Part shown: in pieces, positions 1 through 17,299 of the stretch
Numbering within the stretch: the stretch's first letter is position 1
Layout of the letters: each line of letters begins with the position of its first letter
NCBI GenBank assembly: GCA_051294375.1
Contig: CM119265.1
Coordinates: 28,520,443-28,584,442, forward strand
Length of the DNA: 64,000 bases
Reading direction: 5' to 3'
Origin: Paraspadella gotoi
Lineage: Eukaryota > Chaetognatha
Made by a program: the position numbers and the translations under genes
The notes under the pieces: model-generated
Database searches by the model: none
What the model saw: the letters and a program-made list of their open reading frames with translations, nothing else
What the model was told of the DNA's origin: nothing

Positions 1-287
1 TATTGCAAAGAAATTAATCTAACTGTTCAACTATTTCATACTGGTTTTAAAAAATCTTTCCCTTTCCAAATTAATGTTTATTATGTTCAATAGTAACAAA
101 CTTAAAACTCATGAGAAAATTTAAATATTGTCTTAATCTAATCACAAAATAACAAAACTTTAACTTTATGTAACGTGACAGATACGTTTAACCTCCGTCA
201 AAGAATATTTAAATATTTCGCGGTCCACGAAAAAATGAAAACCTCAAACCGGAAAAAAAATTTTAAATTTATAATTTCGGGTTTCTC
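1..287 (+). repeat. Duplicate of 2038-2324
   Basis: Matches 2038-2324 without a difference that I can see, while a third copy (about 4355-4637) has several one-base deletions. Holds no gene. Confidence 0.9.
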
Positions 288-297
288 NNNNNNNNNN
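288..297. other. Assembly gap (10 N)
   Basis: Sequence to its left (1-287) repeats 2038-2324 base for base as far as I can see, so this looks like a duplicated contig end. Confidence 0.98.
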
Positions 298-673
298 TTA
301 TTAATGAATATCCCATAAATTAGTTAAACCTTTTAATTAAATACTTATTTTCACTATGGAGAGACAGTGCATAAGAAACAAAAAATGTTAAATTTTTGTC
401 ATATATTTCGACTTAGTTTCTAAGTCATCATCAGTGGCTGAAAGAGACAAAACCTTTTCTTGTTTTGTCTCTTTCAGCCACTGATGATGACTTATTTTTT
501 TGTTTCTAATGCAGTGTCTCTCCATAGTGAAAATAAGTATTTAATTAAGCATTCTACTAGTGCATGTGATGACATTAAAGCATTAGTTAAACTTTTATTT
601 TTTAAAATTTGTATTTCCTCTTCTGTATTGAAACAAAGTGACCTAGATAATTCACGATTCAATTTTTATTTAT

Positions 674-2330
674 CATTTATCCTTTATTAATTCCTTCCCC
701 TTCCTTTCTCTCACCTCCTTTTGTTCTAAAAAATATCGCCCCTTTCTTTGTGACGCAAAACAGATGCACATTAGGATCGCGCCACGCGAATTCCCGCGCA
801 TCCTCGTATCTCGCATGCACGTGAAGTACGCGCATTTCTGGCAACAAAACTCGCGTGCGAGGAATCCAGAGAATGCGTCGCACGTCAATTAGGTGGTTGT
901 TGTTGTTGTTGTTGTTTTTGATGAAGTTGGCGAGGCGATGGAATAAGTTGAAAAGATGGAAAAGAGGGAGGAAGATGAACAGATAGAGGAAGAGCTGATA
1001 ATAAGCTGACAAGGGGCGACCGTAGAACAATTTCATTTTTCTCTTTTTTGTTTTTCTTATTTTTTCTGTTTAATTGTGATTAAAACAAATCTAATTGTCC
1101 ATTGAGCTTGAAAAAAAATTAAGTTTCTGTTTTAGTGTTCAACTTTTTGCAGTTTTTTTTATCACAGATTAAAGGTGTACTAAATCAAGATACAGAGAAA
1201 TTCAGTCAAACCTGATTTTAACAATTTTGAGCAAACAATGTCGGATCTGCCCACGATCATTATCGTTATTATCATCATTATCATTATTAATTAATTAATT
1301 AATTAGTTAATTAATAAATAATTAATTAATAATTAATTAAATCAAGTTAATTATTTAATTAATTAATAATTAATTTAATCAAGTTAGTTATTTAATTATT
1401 TAGTCAATTTGATACGAAATGTTTGTTTTGATTGATTAATTGACTGATTAATTAATTGTTGATTAATTAATTAACTAATTGATTAATTAACTGATAAATT
1501 ATTTTAATTAATACATCTTGCATTTACATTTAAAATAAAAAGAAAAAGAAGCATAATCAATTAGTTTTTTCTATTTAAACTCATTTCCACTCAAACGATT
1601 CCATCAAAACTTAATTTCCAGTTTAATCACACACTTTTCTACCCAAATACAAAAATTTCATTTCAATCCATCCAACCAATCACGAGTAATTGGTGTTTTT
1701 TGCTAAGGTGGGACGGACAGAAGGACGGACATCGTTTTTTTTTTTTGCATAATTTATCATAATTCGATATTCTGAGTTCTGACATGATATAAGTGAATGA
1801 CCGACAAGACTGAGGGGGCGGACCGACCGACCGACAAAGTGAATTAAAGAGTCGGGATCTGCTTATCAGCAGATCCCGACTCAAAACTCGAATAGGAAGA
1901 AAGACTTTGAATGTTTTAAAGGAATGCGACGATCACAGTTTGGGCGTTATTAAATTAAGCCTTGTTTCATCAATAGATTGTATTTTACGTTATAAAACTA
2001 ATAATAGTTTTTAGTCGGTTGTATTATTGTATTTTTTTATTGCAAAGAAATTAATCTAACTGTTCAACTATTTCATACTGGTTTTAAAAAATCTTTCCCT
2101 TTCCAAATTAATGTTTATTATGTTCAATAGTAACAAACTTAAAACTCATGAGAAAATTTAAATATTGTCTTAATCTAATCACAAAATAACAAAACTTTAA
2201 CTTTATGTAACGTGACAGATACGTTTAACCTCCGTCAAAGAATATTTAAATATTTCGCGGTCCACGAAAAAATGAAAACCTCAAACCGGAAAAAAAATTT
2301 TAAATTTATAATTTCGGGTTTCTCATTACT
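674..2330 (+). repeat. ~1.65 kb composite repeat, copy 1
   Basis: Repeated at 3004-4650 with many one-base indels. It comprises a GC-rich segment (730-890), a (GTT)n tract, the hairpin-ended element (1230-1882) and an AT-rich tail. No coding evidence: open frames here are short and differ between copies. Confidence 0.85.
1230..1882 (+). mobile_element. Hairpin-ended non-autonomous element, copy 1
   Basis: Begins near GTCGGATCTGCCCACGATCA, passes through TAATTAAT-rich sequence, a conserved block with a GGACGGAC microsatellite, and ends in a perfect hairpin: GAGTCGGGATCTGCT, loop TATC, AGCAGATCCCGACTC (1849-1882). The start GTCGGATCTGC is an imperfect inverted repeat of the end GCAGATCCCGAC. 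No coding capacity. Superfamily not assigned: short inverted ends suggest a MITE or foldback; the terminal hairpin recalls Helitrons, but no CTRR end is evident. Confidence 0.6.
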
Positions 2331-2801
2331 CATTGACCATTATTTAATCATAAATAATTAAAAACTTAATGCATAATATATATCTAAGAGAGGTGATGAG
2401 CCGTACTACGGCCCGTAGTCAATGCTTGCCACCTGGTCACTCGGCAATTAATACGTCTTCTGAAAGATTTCCAAAATTCAGTTAACTTACTTTGCTGCGG
2501 GACAATTAGAGTGAGGCAATTAATTTGAACAAGTCTATAGTTAAGCGAAAGTATTTAGTCACCAAGGCTCGAACCCGGGACGTTTCGGACTGAATTCTTT
2601 CGGCAATTGTTGATGGCTGCATAATCGATATTGCGTCAAGAATTAAGACAATTGTAATTTTCACTTTTGTCACCATGAGAAAATGATATGGTAAACTAAT
2701 CCCACACCCACAAGAAAAGTACTAGCTCTCTCTCTGTTCTGGACATTTTCCGGTTTTTCGGGTCACGCGTCTTTTTCACGTGAGCCCGGGATAAATGGAG
2801 C

Positions 2802-2811
2802 NNNNNNNNNN
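2802..2811. other. Assembly gap (10 N)
   Basis: The ~65 bases to the left (TTCTGGACATTTTCCGG and on) reappear at 8062-8125, again suggesting contig-end duplication or a shared repeat. Confidence 0.98.
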
Positions 2812-2884
2812 AATCGAGAAATAGAAAGAAGAATTAAGAAAAAGAAAGAAGAATTAAGAAATAGAAAGAAGAATAAAACAATTG

Positions 2885-2909
2885 NNNNNNNNNNNNNNNN
2901 NNNNNNNNN
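2885..2909. other. Assembly gap (25 N)
   Basis: Fixed-size scaffold gap next to an A-rich degenerate tract (AAAGAAGAATTAAG repeats). Confidence 0.98.
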
Positions 2910-3003
2910 TAATTACTGTCTCTTCAAACTTTTATTTTTTAAATTTGTAATTTCCTTTTCTGTATGAACAAAAGTCACCCTAGCATAGATCACAATTCAA
3001 TCT

Positions 3004-4650
3004 TTATTTATCCAATTTATCCTTTATTAACTTCCTTCCACCTTCTCTCTCTCTACCTCCTTTTGTTTCTAAAAAATATCGCCCCTTTCTTTGTGACGCC
3101 AAACAGATGCACATTAGGATGCGCCACGCGAATTCCCGCCGCATCCTCGTATCTCGCATGACGTGAAGTGCGCCGCGATTTCTGGCAACAAAACTCGCGT
3201 GCGAGGACAATCCAGAGAATGCGTCGCACGTCAATTAGCGTGGTTGTTGTTGTTGTTTTTTTGATGAAGTTGGCGAGGCGATGGAATAAGTTGAAAAGAT
3301 GGAAAAGAGGGAGGAAGATGAACAGATAAAGGAAGAGCTGATAATAAGCTGACAAGGGCGACCGTAGAACAATTTCATTTTCTCTTTTTTTTTTTCTGTT
3401 TAATTTTGATTTAAAACAAATCTAATTGTCATTGAGCTTGAAAAAAAAATTAAGTTTCTGTTTTAGTGTTCAACTTTTTGCAGTTTTTTTTATCACACAG
3501 ATTAAAGGTGTACTAAATCAAGATACAGAGAAATTCAGTCAAACCTGATTTTAACAAGTTTGAGCAAACAATGTCGGATCTGCCCACGATCATTATCGGT
3601 TATTATCATCATTAATTAATTAATTAATTAATTAAAGTTAATTAAAAATAATTAATTAATTTCAAGTTAATATTTAATTAATTAATAATTAATTTAATCA
3701 AGTTAGTTTTTTAATTATTTAGTCAATTTGATACGAAATGTTTGTTTTGATTGATTAATTGATGATTAATTAATTATTGATTAATTAATTAACTAATTGA
3801 TTAATTAACTGATTAATTATTTTTAATAATACATCTTGCATTTACATTTAAAATAAAAGAAAAAGAAGCATAATCAATTAAGTTTTTTCCATTTAAATCA
3901 TTTCCAACTCAAACGATTCCATCAAAACTTAATTTCCATTTTAATCACACACTTTTCTACCCAATACAAAATTTCATTCAATGCCCATCCAACCATAAGT
4001 AAGGTAAATGTGTTTGTATGGTTTGATTTTGACAAAGGGGGACGGACAGAAGAAGGACATCGTTTTTTTTTTTTGCATAATTTATCATAATTCGATGTTC
4101 TGACATGATATAAGTGAATGACCGACAAGACTGAGGGGCGGACGACCGACCGACAAAGTGATTAAGAGTCGGGATCTGCTGTATCAGCAGATCCCGACTC
4201 AAAACTCGAATAAGGAAGAAAGACTTTGAATTTTTAAAGGAATCGGACGAATCACATATTGGGCGTATTAAATTAAGCCTTGTTTCATCAATAGATTGTA
4301 TTTTATCTTATCAAACTAATAATAGTTTTTAGTCGGTTGTATTAATGTATTTTTTTATTGCAAAGAAATTAATCTAACTGTTCAACCATTTCATACTGGT
4401 TTAAAAATCTTTCCCTTTCCAAATTAATGTTTATTATGTTCAATAGTAACAAACTTAAAACTCATGAGAAAATTTAAATATTGTCTTAATCTAATCACAA
4501 AATAACAAAACTTTAACTTATGTAACGTGACAGATACGTTTAACCTCCGTCAAAGAATATTTAAATATTCGCGGTCCACGAAAAAATGAAAACCTCAACC
4601 GGAAAAAAAATTTTAAATTTATAATTTCGGGTTTCTCATTACTCATTGAC
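3004..4650 (+). repeat. ~1.65 kb composite repeat, copy 2
   Basis: Second copy of 674-2330, with the same order of segments. After both copies the sequence continues into a shared segment (about 2390-2720 and 4690-5010) with a tRNA-like B box on the minus strand (GGGTTCGAGCC at 2566-2576). Confidence 0.85.
3570..4200 (+). mobile_element. Hairpin-ended element, copy 2
   Basis: Same organisation as copy 1; the hairpin at 4166-4200 has the same 15-bp arms with a GTATC loop. Confidence 0.58.
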
Positions 4651-5014
4651 CATTATTTAATCTAAATAATTAAAAACTTAATGCAAAATATATCTAAGAG
4701 AGGTATGAGGCCGTAGTCAATGCTTGCACCTTGTCACTCGCAATTAATACGTCTTCTGAAAATTTCCAAAATTCAGTTAACTTACTTTGCTGCGGGACAA
4801 TTAGAGTGAGGCAATTAATTGAACAAGTCTATAGTTAGCAAAGTATTTAGTCACAAGGCTCGAACCCGGGACGTTTCGGACTGAATTCTTTCGGCAATTG
4901 TTGATGGGCTGCATAATCGATATTGCGTCAAGATTAAGACAATTGTAATTTTTCACTTTTGTCACCATGAGAAAATGATATGGTAAAACTAATCCCACAC
5001 CCACAAGAAAAGTA

Positions 5015-5016
5015 CT

Positions 5017-5063
<47 letters not shown>
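5015..5063 (+). repeat. (CT)n microsatellite
   Basis: Uninterrupted dinucleotide tract. Around it, 5260-5400 holds a fragment of the hairpin element start and (TTAA)n; no gene. Confidence 0.95.
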
Positions 5064-5067
<4 letters not shown>

Positions 5068-5399
5068 AAGGAAAATTGAATCGGAATTATAATATTTACA
5101 TTGTTTCATATATGCATGTTTTTTATAACAAAAATTTTGCACCCAGGAAGATATAGCAATGGTTTAACGAAATTGGTACAACCAATATAAAATTATGTTA
5201 TAAAATGAAAAAAAAATTGGTCAGTCGAAATAAAAAACTGAAATTTAAAAAAAAAACAAGTTTGAGCAAACAACGTTGCGGATCTGCCTACGATAAATTA
5301 ATTAATTAATTATTAAATTAATTAATTAATTAAATAGATAAATTAATTAAATTAATTAATTAATAGATTAATTATTAATTATATTCAGCTTCTCCATCA

Positions 5400-6271
5400 T
5401 CGATGTCCTTAAGAATTGAGTCAGGGACAGTTATTAAATGTTTTGTTTACATTTTATCCAAACAAAACAAAATATCCTCTATATCGCAGCCAGGGGGCAA
5501 AGCCCGTCCTGGTTTAGATTTTTTCGGTTTTGCTTTCGGTCTCGCTTTTTTGCAATCATGGCTTCTAAAGTGTATATCATAGGGAGTTGAATTTTCATAT
5601 ATGGCTTCTAATCATCAAGATCTTTTTAAAATTCTGCATGTTTCATATCAATATTGATTTGTTTATGTTTTATTAACAACAAAAACGTGTTTAATTATAT
5701 GTCGCTCCTCTCTCTCTCTCTTTTTCTCCGTCACTTGCTTCTTCTAAAAACGAGTTCCGGCCCTGCAGCGTCTGTCCAGCCTTCTTTCTCTCTCTTCTCT
5801 TTCTCTCTCTCCTCTCTCTCTCTCTTTTTTTTTTACAAAAATTTTTTAGATATAATGTGGGTTCACTTAAGTAAAAAGTGCCACGAACAGGGCGCGAACA
5901 CGGGTCCTTTGGGTAGAGAATAGCTTCACGCTACGGCGGGTCGCCATAAGTACTGGTGATTTCTTTAACGAGTAAAGGGCTGTAGAGCTTCTTCTCTCTC
6001 TCTCTTTTAATTATTATTATATCGCTCGTTCTCTTTCTCTTTTTTCTCTGCAGCGGCTTGTCTCTCTCTCTCTCTTCTCTTTTTCTCTCCTCTCTCTGTC
6101 TCTGTGTGTGTCTGTCCCTATCTGTCCGATCTTTTGCGTGATCGTTTGTTTTTTTGAAAAATTCTGATTATTTTTTTCCTTCTAAAAACTGTTATTATTC
6201 CATTTATTCCGCGCTTTTTTTCAATACAAAATCCCATATTTTCATCCGAGATTTCGTGGATTTATTCTCTT

Positions 6272-6314
<43 letters not shown>

Positions 6315-6788
6315 TTTCTTTCTCTCTTCTCTTTCTCTCTCTCTTCTCTTCTCTCTCTCTTCTCTCTCTCTCTCTCTACTCTCTCTTTCACTCATACACG
6401 CATTTGTTTGTTTTATTGACTATTTCGCATAATAATGACAATCATCGCATCAATGAATGACAATCATCGCATCACTGAAGGACTATCATCACAGCAGTGA
6501 ATGACTATCATCGCACAATAATTGATTATCATCGAATCAAAATCAATTCCTATTACACAAAAATTACTATTACATCAATCAATTATATTACCTCAATCAA
6601 TTACTAGTAACATCACAATTCTTATCGCATGATTCATCGTTTTTTTTTCCCGGTTTTTTTTCATTAATTTCTATGATAGTGGGCTCTGGTCGATCTTGAT
6701 TCTTTTAAGAATTTTTTTATTTTATGTCCCTTCTCTCTCTCTCTCTCTCACTCTCTCTCTTTCTCTCTCACTCCTCTCTCTCTCTCTC

Positions 6789-6820
<32 letters not shown>

Positions 6821-9180
6821 TTATGCATAGCGACGATCCCCTTATGTTTTAGATTTTTTTAACTTGCATCATTTTTTCAACTTGCATAATTTTTTCAAAC
6901 TTGCATTCCGTCAAAACTTTATATCTAGCTTCTTCACTCACTTCCTACGCTCACAAAAATTCATCTAATCTATCATGGTTAAATAAAATAAAAAAAGATT
7001 CAAGAAATGTGCTCATATTTTTTTTCATTTAAACTCATCCACTGGTACGTTCCACTGAAACTTTATAATCAAGCTTCGTCATACGTTTTCTACCCACACA
7101 CCAAAATTCAACTCAATCTATCCATCAATTATGATTAATTGGAGTATTTATTGGTTAAAATAGTAAAAAGATTTTAGTAAATTCGACTTATGTTTTTTCA
7201 TTTAAACTAATTTCACTCACACGATTCCATCGAAATTTTATATCCAAGCTTTATCAACACTTTTCCTACCCACACACAAAATTTAATTCCAATCCAACCA
7301 GCTAATCACGAGTTTTTGGAAGCTTTTTGCTAAATGGGACGGATGGAACGGATTGATTGACTAATTAATTAATTATTGATTAATTTTTATTTACTAATTG
7401 ATTAATTAACTGATTAATTATTTGATTTATTAATACATCCTGCAGAACATTTAATATAAAAGGAAAGAGAAGCATAATCACATTAGTAAACAGGTTTTTT
7501 TTTTGTTTTTTTCCATTTAAACTCATTTCCACAACTATTCCATCGAAACTGATTTCCTTTCCAATCACACACTTTCCTACCCACATACAAAATACAGTAA
7601 TTCAGCCCATCCAGCTCATGAGCAATTGGTGTTCAAGTGAATATTTTTTTTTGTTTTTTCCATTTAACTCTTTCCACTCGGACGATCCATGAAACTTAAT
7701 ATCCAGTCAATTCACACACTTACCTAGCACACACAAATTTCATAATCCATCCATCCAATCACGAGTATTGGTGTTTTTGCTAAAAGGTGGGACGGACGAG
7801 GACGGACGGACGGACGGACGGACGACGGACGGACGGGGCGGACGGACCGGACGGACGGAACAGACGACGGACGGACGGACATCATTTTTTTTGCATAATT
7901 TATCATAATTGATGTTTCTGACATGAATATAAGTGTGTACCCGACATATTGAGGGGATGCGGACCGACGACGAAAAAGTGAGTTTAAAAGTGAGTTATAG
8001 AAGTCGGGATCTGCTGATAAGCAGATCCGACTAAATTAAAATAAAACCACAGAAAGATATGTTTTCTGGACATTTTCCGTTTTTCGGGTCACGCGTCTTT
8101 TTCAGTGAGCCCGGGATAAATGGATCTGCCCAGCTGTCTCTTTCTCTCCTCTCCTACTGCAGCGCTCTTTTTCCCATCCTGCAGCAGCGAGGGCAGCCCG
8201 ACAGCGGCAGAACTGCGATGACGCAGGCAGCGTTCGCCCATACGAGATTCGTTCTCGCCTTCTTCGTACCTGTCTCTCCTCCCTCCTTATTTTTTACCCT
8301 TTATTCTCCGCGCAGAAAGTGGCATTGACCTTAGCCTTTTGTAAGAGTTTCCTTTGCTTTCAGAACAAAAGGGAAAGAAAAAAATCGAGAACCTAGAAAG
8401 AAAGATTTAAGAAAAAGAAGAAGATTAAGAATAGAAAGAAGATAAAACATTGAAAGAAGAATAAAGTAATAAAGGTAAGGAAACGTTGGAGTGGCCCTTT
8501 TTAGATTTTCCTAAGTTGAGAAAAATAATCACCAGACGCTCGGGCTTTCTGTTCATCCTTTATATACTATTAGATAATTATTCTTAAAAAATGATAGAAG
8601 TGATATCTATTCTAAAAACTAGGACGAAGTAATATAACCTTGTGTTGTATAGATGCTCCCTCTATCTCCAGAAGGCAACACTTAGAGCCCTCTCCTATTA
8701 ATATTTTTTTTCGGATTTATATTATCTAAAATCAAAATCAATAAAAAAAAGATAATAAAAAAATATAGAATGTTTAACAAATTATTTTAATGAATATTTT
8801 AAAATCTAAAACTTGTGTGAAACAAATAATTTTGAATTTTGCAAAATAATTTAACTGTTCTATTATTTTTAGGACTTTTTTGTGTTTTCTTTCATTAATT
8901 TAGTACAGCTTTTAAATGAGGAACGATGAATTAAAAATCCTAAAGAAAAAAATAATTGCAATATTAATATGAAAATAAATATTGTAAAAAAAAGCAATTG
9001 GGACCAAATTTATCCTCAACATGCCGTCAATAGTTTGAGCTTAAAAAGTGACTTTTGTTTGGGCTTTTTTCATCCTTTTTTCCCTTGATAATAAACAAAC
9101 ATACGTCAACCGATTTTGTTTAGACTAAAACTCGAATTCGTAACCTTGAAATTTTAACTTTTTATTTGAATCAAAACAAA
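5400..9180. other. Gene-poor stretch: pyrimidine-rich and AT-rich sequence
   Basis: Holds CT-rich tracts (5705-5830, 6265-6385, 6730-6825), a tRNA-like B box on the minus strand near 5895, a degenerate repeat of CATCGCATCA-like units (6430-6600) and a GC-richer patch at 8080-8330 with no definable exon. About 8560-8690 is a dispersed repeat found again at 49560-49645. I see no supportable gene. Confidence 0.6.
7320..8032 (+). mobile_element. Hairpin-ended element, diverged partial copy
   Basis: Shares the conserved block (ACGATTCCATCGAAACT, GGACGG repeats, TTTATCATAATT) and ends in GTCGGGATCTGCTGATAAGC with the complementary arm. Internal segments are duplicated (7020-7330 and 7500-7780 look like extra copies of the block). 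The start motif is missing. Confidence 0.5.
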
Positions 9181-9329
9181 CTAATTAGCTAACGCTAATG
9201 CGGGACTGAGTTAAATCGAAAAAAAAGGAATTATTGGGAAAATTATAATCATAATTATCATCATCATTATCTCCATTAATCATCATCATCGTTATCATCA
9301 TCATCGTTTTCATCAATATAATCATCATT

Positions 9330-9330
9330 G

Positions 9331-9391
<61 letters not shown>
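9330..9391 (+). repeat. (ATC)n microsatellite
   Basis: Long ATC array with imperfect flanks from about 9240. Confidence 0.95.
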
Positions 9392-9392
<1 letters not shown>

Positions 9393-9529
9393 TTTCCAAG
9401 CCGAATCATTTTACCCCGAGGCGATTCCTATTTCTTTCTGAGCAAATAAATTCCAATGAATAGAGTTTTACAGAGAGAAAAAATATGGTTCTCACTGTGT
9501 TGGTTCGTCTGTCTGTCTGTCCCCCCATC

Positions 9530-9546
9530 TCTCTCTCTCTCTCTCT

Positions 9547-9633
<87 letters not shown>

Positions 9634-9640
9634 TTTTTTC
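9530..9640 (+). repeat. (CT)n microsatellite
   Basis: CT array with few interruptions, followed by A/G-rich and C-rich homopurine/homopyrimidine tracts to about 9800. Confidence 0.95.
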
Positions 9641-9849
9641 ATCGATTCTCTACATTTTTCTTTTCTTTCTTTTGATCGAATAAAAAAAAAGAAAAAAAGA
9701 AAAAAGAAAAAGAAAAGAGAAGAGAATCGTCCTCCTTGAATATCTTTCTTACGCCCCCTCCCTCCCCCCCCTCCCTCCCTCCCCCCCTCTTTCACGGCCC
9801 TCACCCTTCCTCACTCCTCGCTACCCCCGGACCGTCTCCCGGCACTATT

Positions 9850-10215
9850 TTCAGAGAGCGACCATTTAGATTCATAATCCTTGAACTTAATTTTAATATT
9901 AATATATAGCTTTTAATCTCTTCTTAAAGGTTAATCCAATCTTTAACCCTTATTCCTGGCCCCAACCTAATCTATAACCCTGACTTCAACCTTAATCCCT
10001 AAACTTAATCTTTAACCTAATATTCTAACCTAAAATCTCATTCCCTCAGCCTAATCTCTAACCAAAATTAACCAAATTCCTAACCTAACGCTAGCCTAAT
10101 CCTTACCATAACCCAACCCTTAACATTCCCTATCATTAACCTTTACAATAATTAAAAAAACTTAGGACATAATTTATTTAAAATTTAAGTTGAAATGAGA
10201 TGCTTTCGGAGAAGA
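9850..10215 (-). mobile_element. Element with degenerate telomere-like core (TTAGGG-like), copy
   Basis: Core of imperfect CCCTAA-type repeats (AACCCTAATC, CCTAACCTAATC variants, about 9945-10130) bounded on the left by GAGAGCGACCATTTAGA and on the right by AAATTTAAGTTGAAATGAGA followed by CTTTCGGAGAA. Those ends recur around other copies (see 34793-35016). Non-coding. Confidence 0.5.
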
Positions 10216-10474
10216 TGTCCCAATTCCTCCCCTCACTTACCCACGACTCACCCGAAGCGAAAAATAAGAAAAACAAAAATATGAATCAAAAAGGAAAAAA
10301 AATTAAGAAAAAAAGTTTCGTTCTCACGATGACATACGCTTGATTACATTCGCCGATGATAATGATAAATTAGACATGTTATAATTCACAGAACTTATAC
10401 TTTAGGAAGTAGTAGTTCTTTTACACAATTGAAACATTATTTGAAAAATAACTTAAAATACCTCAGTATGAGTT

Positions 10475-10560
10475 AATAGACAAGACTGTGAGAGATTATT
10501 GATTGAAAACTTGCAAAGTCCTGCTATGTTATTATCTTGTTCAAAGTAAGGGGAAAGATT
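10475..10560 (+). repeat. Dispersed ~150-bp repeat (fragment)
   Basis: Reads GACTGTGAGAG, then TTGATTGAAAACTTGCAAAG and CCTGCTATGTTATTATCTTG; matches the family described at 15226-15385. Confidence 0.7.
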
Positions 10561-10734
10561 TATTATTTATTTATTAACTGAAAGGATAATTTTTATTTTG
10601 GTTTTACTAATTATGAGTCAATACGAACATCTCACAGAGGGAATTATTATCTGTTTTTGTATTCACCAAAATTACTTATTACACTTTACAGCTTCGGATC
10701 GCGTTCTGGCAATATGCCAAATTCGAAATTGATT

Positions 10735-10815
10735 ACTAATTGATCACCGGGCTTGAACCCGTGACCATTGTGGGGTTCCAATGAAGAGCAAACGGTTGCT
10801 GCATTTCGGATTTCA
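10735..10815 (-). repeat. tRNA-derived SINE-like segment
   Basis: On the minus strand CACGGGTTCAAGCCCGGTG is a T-arm-like hairpin with a Pol III B box (GGTTCAAGCC), preceded by TTGGAACCCCACAATGGTCA. Similar units occur at 44404-44540 and 54700-54870. The rest of the cloverleaf is not intact, so this is not a tRNA gene. Confidence 0.45.
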
Positions 10816-11139
10816 TTCTTAACAAACATCACGAAGATGTGACTTTTTTTCTGAGAATAAAAAAGAAATAAAAAAAACCGATATAATTTATATATATATT
10901 TATAAATGATAACTTTGTGGGGAAAAAATAAAAGTCATGATTTTTCTTTAAAAAAAATATCTCCCTTTTTTATTTTTCCGAGATTCAATCCACAGCAAAG
11001 ATAATGTAACAGTCTTTGTCGTTGTCATCGTCGTCATTGTCATTATCGCCGTCATCTTCGTCCCGGTCAGTATCTTCGTCGTCATCGTCGTCATCATCTT
11101 CGTCGTCATCATCGTCATCGTCGTCGTCAACATAATCAT

Positions 11140-11149
11140 CTTCGTCAAT

Positions 11150-11212
<63 letters not shown>

Positions 11213-11240
11213 GTCGTCGTCGTCGTCGTCGTCGTCATAA
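11140..11240 (+). repeat. (ATC)n/(GTC)n compound microsatellite
   Basis: TCATCATC array passing into TCGTCGTC, with imperfect triplets from about 11015. Confidence 0.9.
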
Positions 11241-11324
11241 TATTTGACAAATATCTGTTGCAGATACGCAGATGAATCGGTTCGTCAGGGTAAGTGAAGC
11301 TAAATGAAGGTGAGGTTAGCGAAC

Positions 11325-11400
11325 GAAGGAGAACGGAATCGAACCTCCGACTACAAAGTCGTAAAGTTTGGACTTAACTCTTTGGGCCACGTTGGCATCG
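11325..11400 (-). repeat. tRNA-like pseudogene or SINE head
   Basis: On the minus strand CGGAGGTTCGATTCCG is a perfect T-arm and CGACTTTGTAGTCG a short anticodon-like stem, preceded by GTGGCCCAAAGAGTTAAG, which resembles a D-arm/A box. The acceptor stem does not pair and the anticodon loop is not standard, so I call it tRNA-derived rather than functional. Confidence 0.4.
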
Positions 11401-11515
11401 GCGTCGTCGTCTGGATCATTTCCTTCGACTACAATAACAACAACAACAACAACTCTATTCACTGAGATTTCGTGACGAATTTCCTTTCGCTTTTTACTTC
11501 CTTTTCATCCATAAC

Positions 11516-11525
11516 NNNNNNNNNN
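11516..11525. other. Assembly gap (10 N)
   Basis: Gap just upstream of gene C, followed by a (TCG)n tract, so the gene C promoter region may be incomplete. Confidence 0.98.
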
Positions 11526-11683
11526 TCGTCGTCGTCGTCGTCGTCGTGGCGACACACCCTTTTTCAGACATCCCGACAGGAACCGTTTCCATATCACCAC
11601 TCCCTCTCACTCTCGCTGTCTCACTCTCTATATTTCTCCGGTCAAATTTAAAAAAAAAAGGTTTCTCCAAAAGATCAAATAAA

Positions 11684-17190
<5,507 letters not shown>

Positions 17191-17215
17191 GTAAGCTCGT
17201 CTCGTCTCTCTCTTT

Positions 17216-17292
<77 letters not shown>
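17216..17292 (+). repeat. (TC)n microsatellite
   Basis: Perfect array starting about 26 bp after the proposed exon 6 donor of gene C. Confidence 0.95.
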
Positions 17293-17294
<2 letters not shown>

Positions 17295-17299
17295 GTTTC

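Noticed and set aside
674-1036. Minus-strand frames in the 674-2330 repeat and its copy
   Set aside because: Frames differ between the two copies because of indels, so no conserved coding.
5654-6432. Ser/Leu-rich frames near 5.7-6.4 kb
   Set aside because: CT microsatellite artefacts.
11325-11400. Functional tRNA gene
   Set aside because: T-arm is perfect but the acceptor stem is unpaired and the anticodon loop irregular; better read as a tRNA-derived repeat.
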